Origin: Paracoccaceae bacterium
Lineage (GTDB): Bacteria; Pseudomonadota; Alphaproteobacteria; Rhodobacterales; Rhodobacteraceae
DNA: 11,052 nucleotides
Direction of reading: 5' to 3'
Assembly: GCA_006227805.1 (NCBI GenBank)
Contig: SBFT01000260.1
Span: 1 to 11,052 of the forward strand
Position numbers and translations under genes: made by a program. Position 1 is the stretch's first letter, and each line of letters starts with the position of its first letter. Positions 1 to 5,233 of the stretch are shown here, piece after piece. The notes below the pieces were generated by a model. It was not told where the DNA came from. It saw only the letters and a program-made list of their open reading frames with translations, and did not search any database.

Positions 1-3
1 GAA

Positions 4-30
4 CAAAAAAGCCCCGCCTCCCGGCGGGGC
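4..30 (-). terminator. Intrinsic (Rho-independent) terminator of the phytase-like gene
   Basis: Read on the minus strand, this is a perfect 8-bp G+C stem, GCCCCGCC / GGCGGGGC (11-30), with a 4-nt loop, followed at once by six U residues (5-10 on the plus strand are all A). It lies about 20 nt past the stop codon of the minus-strand gene ending at 52, so it closes that transcription unit. Stem, loop and U-tract are all present, so this is the clearest terminator in the window. Confidence 0.93.
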
Positions 31-51
31 CTTCCCTCACTCGTTACGCAT

Positions 52-1413
52 TCACCTTGCCGACAGCATCTCGAGCACGCGCAGCAGCACGAATTCGTTG
101 TCCATCGCGGCGTCCAGTTGCCTCCCCGAGGAGAACGGCAGGTTGTTGTCGGTGGCGACCAGGATGTGGGTGTCGTCGACGGCCATCACGTCCTCGATCG
201 TGAAGAAGGGCATGGTGAAGCGGCCCGTCAGGTCGCGGGCCGCGACCGTCTCCAGCCGCGACACTCCGTCGGGGTCGGCGATGTCCATCAGGTCGACATG
301 GCCGATGCGGCGGACGAAGCCTTCGGCGTCCACCTGCGCGGTGTCGATCAGGACCACGCGCTTGATCATCGCGGGGTTGGGGAAGCAGTCGGGCTGGGGT
401 GCTCCTTCGCATTTCAGCGACGGATCGCCCTCGCCGTTGTCGCGTTCGATGACCAGGGCGCGGGTTTCGTCGATGAAGTTGAAGTCGCCGATGGCGGTGG
501 CCCCTTCAGCGAGGGCAAACTTGAAGCTGTCGCCCGTCCACGCGGCCTGCGCCGGGTCGAAGGCCATCACGCGCAGGAAGCTGCCTTCCTCTGCCCCTTC
601 GGCGTTCAGGATCGGTTTCTCCAGCATCCCCCACAGAAGCCCGGTGCCGGGTTGCAGGGCCATGCCCTCGTACCCGCCCGAACGCGGCACGCGCCAGTCC
701 TTGCCGGCGGCGGCGGGCACGCGGACGGACGGATGGTCGGGGCTGCGCAGCTCGGCCCCCTCCAGCATCGTCGGGAAGACGCCCGTGATCACGCCGCCCT
801 TCGTGGCGCGCAGGATGTAGGGGCCGAATTCCTCGCCGATCCAGACGGTGTCGCCGATGACCTGGATGCTCTCGAGGTCGAAATCGGCGCCGGTCAGGTA
901 GCGGCTGTCGGTCCCCTCGTAGGCGATGCGGAAGGGGACGACGTGGTCCGGATCGCTGAGGAACACGGTCTCGCGGACGTCGACCGTTCCGGCCTCGAAA
1001 TCCGGCGCGATGCGGTGGAAGAACAAGAGCGCGTCGGGGCTGTTCGCCTTCGATCCGAAGCCGTTGTCGGTCAGCGCGTAGATCGCGCCGTCGGGGGCGC
1101 GGTTCATGGCGAAGCCGGAAAAGCCCTGCAGCGGCTGGCCGATGAACGGGTAATGCAGTCCCGTGCCGCGATTGCCGTGCAGGCCGCCGGTCGTGCCCTC
1201 GACGCTCATGGGCGTCTCGATGCGGCCCGAGATGAACTTGCCGCTGATCCAGGCGTCGCGGGGGGCGTCGGCGGGCGGCGCGATCAGGGAATGGGCGGGG
1301 ATGACCGCGTGACCGGCGAGGCGGGCGGGAAAGACGGTCTCGCCCGCCAGTGCGGCCGAGGCGAGCGGCAGGCAGAGGACCGGGACAAGGGCGGAAGTCA
1401 GGGACGGCTTCAT
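52..1413 (-). CDS. Exported esterase-like protein of the phytase-like family (PF13449 type)
   Basis: A 453-residue exported protein resembling the 'esterase-like activity of phytase' family (PF13449), a probable beta-propeller; true substrates of the family are mostly unknown. Residues 1-23 form a signal peptide: Lys2, a hydrophobic core, and a likely cut after ALA before GETVF. There is no lipobox, so a soluble periplasmic or secreted protein is expected. Acidic motifs typical of the family are visible: ALTDNGFG (113-120), DLESIQV (179-185), WIGEEFGPYIL (191-201), GGYEGMAL (246-253), IERDNGEGDPS (322-332) and ATDNNLPFSSGR (420-431). Cys335 and Cys343 could pair in the periplasm. I chose the ATG at 1413 over an upstream one at 1461 because it begins the signal peptide and has GGAG 8 nt upstream. 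The gene lies 122 nt downstream of the luxR-type gene on the same strand and ends before a strong terminator. Family call firm; substrate unknown. Confidence 0.85.
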   Translation of the reverse strand: MKPSLTSALVPVLCLPLASAALAGETVFPARLAGHAVIPAHSLIAPPADAPRDAWISGKFISGRIETPMSVEGTTGGLHGNRGTGLHYPFIGQPLQGFSGFAMNRAPDGAIYALTDNGFGSKANSPDALLFFHRIAPDFEAGTVDVRETVFLSDPDHVVPFRIAYEGTDSRYLTGADFDLESIQVIGDTVWIGEEFGPYILRATKGGVITGVFPTMLEGAELRSPDHPSVRVPAAAGKDWRVPRSGGYEGMALQPGTGLLWGMLEKPILNAEGAEEGSFLRVMAFDPAQAAWTGDSFKFALAEGATAIGDFNFIDETRALVIERDNGEGDPSLKCEGAPQPDCFPNPAMIKRVVLIDTAQVDAEGFVRRIGHVDLMDIADPDGVSRLETVAARDLTGRFTMPFFTIEDVMAVDDTHILVATDNNLPFSSGRQLDAAMDNEFVLLRVLEMLSAR

Positions 1414-1421
1414 CGGACAGG

Positions 1422-1425
1422 CTCC
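1422..1425 (-). promoter_or_regulatory. Ribosome binding site that fixes the start of the phytase-like gene
   Basis: GGAG on the minus strand lies 8 nt before the ATG at 1413. The alternative in-frame ATG at 1461 would add 16 residues ahead of the signal peptide. This site and the signal sequence together favour the shorter form. Confidence 0.65.
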
Positions 1426-1535
1426 GTGCGGGGTTGAATGTGACCGACGGGTAATGCCCATGGATTACGGCTTTGCGACCGGTTGGTGAAGATCTGATGA
1501 CCGGGCGGCGACCCCCGAAGCCCCGGCGGCGCGTG

Positions 1536-2117
1536 TCAGCCGGTTCTTTCGGGCAGGCGGCGCGCCGGGGCCTGTGCGCGTTCGGTGAGGTCGGGCGCGG
1601 CCTCCGGCAAGCCGTTGCCGGCCAGCAATTCCTCGACGATGAGGCTGATGAACTGCGCGCGGCCATCCGTGTTGGACTTGGCGTAGATGCTGGTCGTCTG
1701 CGCCCGCACGGTGCCGGGGGCGGTCTTGCGGACCTGCGCGATCGTGTCGTTGTCGAGGCCCTTCAGGATCATCAGGGCCACGTCGCGTTCGGCCGCGGTC
1801 AGGGACCAGTCGTCGAAGAACCGGGCGATGACTTCGGCCAGATGGCCGCGGGCGATCTCGAGCCCGGTCTCCATGTCCGACATCCGCGCCAGAAGCCCGC
1901 GCAATTCGATCATCAGGAAGATGACGCCGCCGATCAGGGCCAGGGCCGCCAGGGCTTCGAGCAGGAGATGCGGATTGTCCGGGTCTCCGAGCAGGCGGAA
2001 ATCCTCGATCACGTCGCCGATGAAGAAGAGCGCGCAGAGGGCCTGCACAAGGATAAGGCCCGCAAGCACGGTTGCGCGCCTTTCCCTTGTTTTCGCGGGC
2101 CAGAACCGCAGCCTCAT
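1536..2117 (-). CDS. Membrane-anchored LuxR-type (GerE domain) transcriptional regulator
   Basis: A 193-residue regulator with two N-terminal membrane helices (about 16-34 and 50-71), a helical linker (72-105) and a LuxR/GerE helix-turn-helix (about 106-166). The HTH keeps the family pattern: L106-T-x-x-E110, G120, D/N122-124, I126-A127, T136-V137-R138, I144, K147 and R153. It departs from consensus where a His is often found (Gln140) and in the usual KLG motif (here KSN). Positive charges before helix 1 and after helix 2 predict both ends in the cytoplasm. The periplasmic loop is only about 15 residues and acidic. There is no receiver, PAS or autoinducer-binding domain. The start codon overlaps the stop of the upstream b561 gene (ATGA), so translation is probably coupled; GGAAGGAC lies about 10 nt before the ATG. 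I infer it takes its signal from membrane partners rather than by phosphorylation. Target genes are unknown. Confidence 0.85.
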   Translation of the reverse strand: MRLRFWPAKTRERRATVLAGLILVQALCALFFIGDVIEDFRLLGDPDNPHLLLEALAALALIGGVIFLMIELRGLLARMSDMETGLEIARGHLAEVIARFFDDWSLTAAERDVALMILKGLDNDTIAQVRKTAPGTVRAQTTSIYAKSNTDGRAQFISLIVEELLAGNGLPEAAPDLTERAQAPARRLPERTG

Positions 2118-2689
2118 GGCAGGTCACGTCCTTCCGGGATGGTCTTGCGCCCGTTTAGCATGGCGCGCGCCAGATTGACACCCGAACGCCAGCTTTCCAA
2201 TGCGACCCCGGCGACATGCAGCGCGACCGAGAAGATCAGCCAGGCGAAGATCGCCTCGTGCGCCTCCTCGACCCATTCGACGCCGAACCAGGCGGGCGTC
2301 GTCATCATGTGGCCGGTCACGCCGATCGCGATGACGCTGGCCCAGAGGTTGTAGACCATCAGCGCGCCCAGCGGATTGTGCGACAGGTGGACGCTGCGGT
2401 CGCCCGCCAGGATCGCTCGGAGGTGGCCGATCGCGCGGACCGGGCTGGGCGGGAAGCTCGAGAAGCGCGCGTGTCGCGGCCCCACCAGGGCCCAGACGAG
2501 ACGCAGGCCCACGAGGCCCAGCGCGGCATACCCGATCCATTCATGCGCCATGCTCTCGTCCTCGACCAGGGTCGCGTTCAGAAGGATGGCGAGGGCGAGG
2601 GACCAGTGGATCAACCTGACCAGCGGGTCCCAGACGGCCACCTCGCGGGCGCCTGCGCGCCCGCGGGTCCGTTGCAGAGCGGCCTGCAT
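2114..2689 (-). CDS. Cytochrome b561-type di-heme membrane protein (PF01292-like)
   Basis: A 191-residue integral membrane protein of the prokaryotic b561 / Ni,Fe-hydrogenase b-type cytochrome family, expected to bind heme b and pass electrons across or along the inner membrane. Four hydrophobic helices are visible (about 26-42, 50-70, 108-127, 146-166). Candidate axial histidines sit where the family places them: His28 in the motif VWDPLVRLIHW, His49 before helix 2, and His144 and His158 around helix 4; His127 is a further possibility at the end of helix 3. The short positively charged N-terminus suggests an N-in topology. The gene starts 2 nt after the stop of the PepSY gene, with AAGGG 6 nt before the ATG, and its stop overlaps the start of the luxR-type gene. 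This organisation suggests a shared function. The electron donor and acceptor cannot be told from sequence; a cytochrome c, the PepSY protein or the quinone pool are all possible. Confidence 0.88.
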   Translation of the reverse strand: MQAALQRTRGRAGAREVAVWDPLVRLIHWSLALAILLNATLVEDESMAHEWIGYAALGLVGLRLVWALVGPRHARFSSFPPSPVRAIGHLRAILAGDRSVHLSHNPLGALMVYNLWASVIAIGVTGHMMTTPAWFGVEWVEEAHEAIFAWLIFSVALHVAGVALESWRSGVNLARAMLNGRKTIPEGRDLP

Positions 2690-2691
2690 GG

Positions 2692-2946
2692 TCAGCCCTT
2701 GATCTCGAGCTTGGTGACCGCGCCGGTCTCGGGGTTCACGTAGACTTCCCCCATCTTGCCGTCGCGTACGAAGTAGACCTCGATCTTGCCGTCTTCCATC
2801 TCGGCCTTGCGGACTTCGTAGCCCATGGCGGTGAGCGAGGCCTGGACCTCCTGCAGGGTCTTGCCGAGGACGCTGTCCATGGTCACGTCTTCGGCCAGGG
2901 CGGGGGTTGCGAACGCCATCAGGGCGATCAGGGCGAATTTGCGCAT
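2692..2946 (-). CDS. Small periplasmic PepSY-domain protein
   Basis: An 84-residue protein with a signal peptide (residues 1-18, cut predicted after ALA before EDVT), leaving a mature form of about 66 residues that is essentially one PepSY domain, PF13670-like. The visible signature is a TLQEVQASLTAMGYEVRKAE helix-strand (30-49), then EDGKIEVYFVRDGKMGEVYV (51-70) and NPETGAVTKLEIKG (71-84), with the typical NPETGxV turn. No cofactor-binding residue or cysteine is present. An open frame continues upstream to 3315, but I start at 2946 because the signal peptide begins there and AAAGGA lies 8 nt upstream. It is the first gene of the three-gene unit with the b561 cytochrome and the LuxR-type regulator. 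PepSY domains are thought to bind or inhibit partner proteins. I infer a periplasmic partner of the cytochrome. Confidence 0.85.
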   Translation of the reverse strand: MRKFALIALMAFATPALAEDVTMDSVLGKTLQEVQASLTAMGYEVRKAEMEDGKIEVYFVRDGKMGEVYVNPETGAVTKLEIKG

Positions 2947-2954
2947 CTGTCTTG

Positions 2955-2960
2955 TCCTTT
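2955..2960 (-). promoter_or_regulatory. Ribosome binding site that fixes the start of the PepSY gene
   Basis: AAAGGA on the minus strand lies 8 nt before the ATG at 2946. The same reading frame stays open a further 123 codons upstream, but only this ATG pairs a good Shine-Dalgarno sequence with an immediate signal peptide. Confidence 0.7.
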
Positions 2961-3056
2961 CACGGGGCACCGGAGAGTCGGTGCGGGTTGCCGGCGATAC
3001 CGTGTCGCCGCTGGTCCCATCTGGCGCGTTCGGGGATGCCGCGACAGGGGCGGCGG

Positions 3057-3078
3057 GCTTATCCCGGGCCGCATAAGC
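3057..3078. promoter_or_regulatory. Inverted repeat in the divergent promoter region (candidate operator)
   Basis: GCTTAT (3057-3062) and ATAAGC (3073-3078) form a 6-bp inverted repeat with a 10-nt spacer, an A+T-containing element in otherwise very G+C-rich DNA. It lies roughly midway between the divergent starts at 2946 and 3173. It could be an operator for either side. The arms are short, so chance is a real alternative. The rest of the 226-nt region 2947-3172 shows no gene and no clear -35/-10 pair. Confidence 0.25.
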
Positions 3079-3172
3079 GCAAGCTTGTGACGAGAGCGCG
3101 GGCCCCTTGAGCTGCGCGGGGCCGCATTTCCCCCGTTGCGCAGGGCGGGGCCGCTGTGGCACCCCTTGGGCC

Positions 3173-4114
3173 ATGACGCAGCTGACCTCACCCGATGGCA
3201 CCCCCGCCAGCCGCCTGACCTTCGGCACCATGCAGTTCGGCGGGCGCGCGGACGAAGGCCAGTCGCGCGCCATGTTCGACGCGGCGCGCGCGGCGGGCAT
3301 CACCCATTTCGACACCGCCTGGCTCTATACCGATGGGGCGTCCGAAACCCTGACCGGGCGCTTCGCGGGGCCCGAGCGCGACCGGCTGCTGATCGCGACC
3401 AAGGTCGGCTATTCCGGCGGGGCGGGGGCGGCGAACCTGCGCGCGCAGTTCGAGACCAGCCTCAGGCGGCTGCGGATGGAGAGGGTCGACCTGCTCTACC
3501 TGCACCGCTTCGACCCCGCCACCGACCTGGCCGAGACCTTCGAGTGGTTCGCGCGGATGAAGGAGGCGGGGCAGGTCCGCCACGTGGGCCTGTCGAACTT
3601 CGCCGCCTGGCAGGTGATGAAGGCGCAGTGGGTCGCGGCGGGTTTCGGCCTGAGGATCGACGCGATCCAGCCGATGTACAGCCTGGTCAAGCGCCAGGCC
3701 GAGGTCGAGCTCCTGCCGATGGCCGCCGACCAGGGGCTGGCGGTCTTTCCCTATTCGCCGCTGGGCGGCGGGCTTCTGACGGGCAAATACGTGGCAGGCG
3801 GCGGCGCCGGGCGGCTGACGGAAGACCCCCGCTATGCCAGGCGCTATGGGCAGGACTGGATGCATCGCACCGCCGCCGACCTGGCGGCCCTGGCGCGGGA
3901 GCTCGGGACCGAGCCGGCGACGCTGGCGGTGGCCTGGGCCGCGCGGCATCCCTGCGGCCCCTGCCCCATCGTCTCGGCCCGGTCGGCAGACCAGCTGGCA
4001 CCGTCGCTGGCGGCGATGACCTTCCCGATGGACGACGCGCTCCATGCGCGCATCACCGCCCTGTCGCAGACCCCGCCGCCCGCGACGGACCGCCTGGAGG
4101 AGGCCACGCCATGA
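3173..4114 (+). CDS. Aldo/keto reductase family oxidoreductase
   Basis: A 313-residue NAD(P)H-dependent aldo/keto reductase with a TIM-barrel fold, expected to reduce carbonyls in the cytoplasm. The catalytic tetrad is complete: Asp47 (in HFDTAWLY), Tyr52, Lys77 (in IATKVG) and His111 (in LLYLHRFD). Other family motifs are GQVRHVGLSNF (133-143), a Q-x-MYS strand (166-170), FPYSPLGGGLLTGKY (192-206) and the cofactor-phosphate region IVSARSADQL (266-275). Length is normal. An ATG at 3107 would add 22 residues without family resemblance, so I use 3173, although its Shine-Dalgarno is weak. The last four bases overlap the start of the DUF938 gene, so the two form an operon. The gene is divergent from the pepSY unit across a 226-nt gap. 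The substrate cannot be deduced. Confidence 0.88.
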   Translation: MTQLTSPDGTPASRLTFGTMQFGGRADEGQSRAMFDAARAAGITHFDTAWLYTDGASETLTGRFAGPERDRLLIATKVGYSGGAGAANLRAQFETSLRRLRMERVDLLYLHRFDPATDLAETFEWFARMKEAGQVRHVGLSNFAAWQVMKAQWVAAGFGLRIDAIQPMYSLVKRQAEVELLPMAADQGLAVFPYSPLGGGLLTGKYVAGGGAGRLTEDPRYARRYGQDWMHRTAADLAALARELGTEPATLAVAWAARHPCGPCPIVSARSADQLAPSLAAMTFPMDDALHARITALSQTPPPATDRLEEATP

Positions 4115-4764
4115 CCCATGCCCGCGACCTGCCCGCGATCGCCTCGGTGGCCCAGCCGGGCGAGGGCGACAAGCTGGTCGCCCCCGCCGCCGAGCGCAAC
4201 CAGGGCCCGATCACCGACCTGTTGCGCCATGTGGCCCCGGCGACGGGCGCGGCGCTGGAACTGGCCAGCGGCACCGGCCAGCACGTGGTGGCCTTCGCCG
4301 CCGCCCTGCCCGGACTGACCTGGCAACCGAGCGAGGTCGACGCCCGGCGGCGGGCCTCGATCGCGGCCTATGTCGCCGAGGCGGGCCTGCCCAACCTGCG
4401 CCCGCCGGTCGAGATCGACGTCACCACCCCCGGCTGGGGCAAGGCCCATTCCGCCGACCTGATCGTGCTGATCAACCTGCTGCACCTGATCACGGTCGCG
4501 GAGACGCGCGCGCTTCTGGGCGAGGTGGCGCAGGCGCTGCGCTCGGGCGGGCGCTTCGTCGTCTATGGCCCGTTCAAGCGCGCGGACGAACTGACCTCGG
4601 ACGGCGACCGCGCCTTTCACGCCAGCCTGATCGCGGCGGACCCGCTGATCGGCTACAAGGACGATTTCGACACCATGGACTGGATCCAGGAAACCGGCCT
4701 CGAGATCGCGGAGGTGATCGAGATGCCCGCGAACAACCTGGCCATCGTGGCGCGCGCCTGGTGA
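4111..4764 (+). CDS. DUF938-family SAM-dependent methyltransferase-like protein
   Basis: A 217-residue cytoplasmic protein of the DUF938 family, a class I Rossmann-fold methyltransferase group of unknown substrate. The SAM-binding motif I is ALELASGTGQHVVAFA (48-63), followed by the characteristic WQPSEVD (71-77). Motif IV-like DLIVLINLLHLI (116-127) and a post-motif segment GGRFVVYGPF (146-155) follow. The family hallmark PAAERNQGPI is at 25-34, and the end (NNLAIVARAW) is typical. GGAGGAGG (4096-4103) lies 7 nt before the ATG, inside the end of the aldo/keto reductase gene. The ATGA overlap implies translational coupling with that gene. Length matches the family. No experimental function is known to me, and the reductase next door hints only at small-molecule modification. 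Confidence 0.88.
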   Translation: MTHARDLPAIASVAQPGEGDKLVAPAAERNQGPITDLLRHVAPATGAALELASGTGQHVVAFAAALPGLTWQPSEVDARRRASIAAYVAEAGLPNLRPPVEIDVTTPGWGKAHSADLIVLINLLHLITVAETRALLGEVAQALRSGGRFVVYGPFKRADELTSDGDRAFHASLIAADPLIGYKDDFDTMDWIQETGLEIAEVIEMPANNLAIVARAW

Positions 4765-4780
4765 GGCCGCGCGCGCCGAT

Positions 4781-4794
4781 CTGATCAGGATCAA
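4781..4794 (+). promoter_or_regulatory. FNR/FnrL-type box (candidate anaerobic activator site)
   Basis: CTGATCAGGATCAA matches the FNR/FnrL consensus TTGAT-N4-ATCAA at 9 of 10 defined positions; only the first base differs. It sits in the 90-nt gap before the AhpD-like gene, centred about 67 nt upstream of its ATG at 4855. If the site is class II, centred near -41.5, transcription would start around 4829 and give a leader of about 25 nt, which is plausible. I see no strong -10 hexamer, which is usual for activator-dependent promoters. Other CRP/FNR family members such as Dnr or Nnr bind nearly identical sites. Confidence 0.6.
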
Positions 4795-4841
4795 GGACGC
4801 GCGGCGCGGCCCCTGTCTTTGCTGCCGGCACCCCGAGGCAC

Positions 4842-4846
4842 AGGAG
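4842..4846 (+). promoter_or_regulatory. Ribosome binding site fixing the start of the AhpD-like gene
   Basis: AGGAG lies 8 nt before the ATG at 4855. The frame is open from a start at 4819, but that would place 12 unrelated residues ahead of the conserved domain and has no comparable site upstream. Confidence 0.7.
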
Positions 4847-4854
4847 ACCGGCAG

Positions 4855-5214
4855 ATGACCGACTACAGTGACAAGATCGCGGCCACCCGCAACGAGTTGC
4901 GCGCGCTTTACGGTGCCATCCCGCAGGCGACGCAGGCCTTCGGCGCGCTGGGCAAGGCGGTGAAGGAGGGCGGAACCCTCGACTACAAGGTGAAGGAATT
5001 CATCGCGCTGGGGATTTCCATCGCGGACAGGTGCGAGCCCTGCATCACCCTGCATGTCGATGCTCTGGTCAAGGCCGGTGCGACACGCGCCGAGGTGGGC
5101 GACGTGCTGGCGATGGCGATCCAGATGGGCGGCGGGCCGTCGCTGATGTATGCCGCGAAGGCGCTGGCCTGCTATGACGAACTTGCCGGGGCGGGGGCGA
5201 AGGCGGCCGAATAG
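4855..5214 (+). CDS. AhpD-like / carboxymuconolactone decarboxylase family protein
   Basis: A 119-residue all-helical protein of the CMD/AhpD family (PF02627), likely a small cytoplasmic oligomer with thiol-disulfide or peroxide-detoxifying activity. The catalytic constellation is Glu48, Cys60, Cys63 and His67 in the stretch EFIALGISIADRCEPCITLH. Its spacing (12, 3 and 4 residues) equals that recalled for Mycobacterium AhpD (Glu118, Cys130, Cys133, His137). AhpD also has His132 between the cysteines; here the position is Pro62, so the proton relay is not identical. The second half (ALVKAGATRAEVGDVLAMAI, then MGGGPSLMYAAKAL) is typical of the short family members. It has its own promoter region with an FNR-type box and is convergent with the flavoprotein gene ending at 5234. 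The exact reaction is uncertain, since CMD-family members are often misnamed. Confidence 0.87.
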   Translation: MTDYSDKIAATRNELRALYGAIPQATQAFGALGKAVKEGGTLDYKVKEFIALGISIADRCEPCITLHVDALVKAGATRAEVGDVLAMAIQMGGGPSLMYAAKALACYDELAGAGAKAAE

Positions 5215-5220
5215 GCCGCC
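5202..5220. terminator. Hairpin at the convergent gene junction (candidate bidirectional terminator)
   Basis: GGCGGCC (5202-5208) and GGCCGCC (5214-5220) form a perfect 7-bp stem with a 5-nt loop, GAATA. The hairpin spans the stop codon of the AhpD-like gene (5212-5214), and the opposing gene ends only 19 nt further on. Neither strand has a real U-tract after it, so it may slow polymerase or act with Rho rather than be a classic intrinsic terminator. Confidence 0.4.
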
Positions 5221-5233
5221 CTGCCCCGCGGTC

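Noticed and set aside
118..1437. A 439-codon plus-strand open frame opposite the phytase-like gene
   Set aside because: Same reason: low-information Ala/Gly/Asp/Val composition, no start context, and a well-supported gene on the other strand.
1462..1490. Possible promoter for the phytase-like gene: TTCACC, 17 nt, TAATCC on the minus strand
   Set aside because: Spacing is ideal, but the -10 hexamer matches consensus at only two positions. I also found no convincing Pho box there, so phosphate control cannot be claimed.
2947..3315. Long N-terminal extension of the PepSY protein
   Set aside because: The extension has no family resemblance, would bury the signal peptide inside the protein and overlaps the divergent gene. 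The ATG at 2946 has a proper ribosome binding site.
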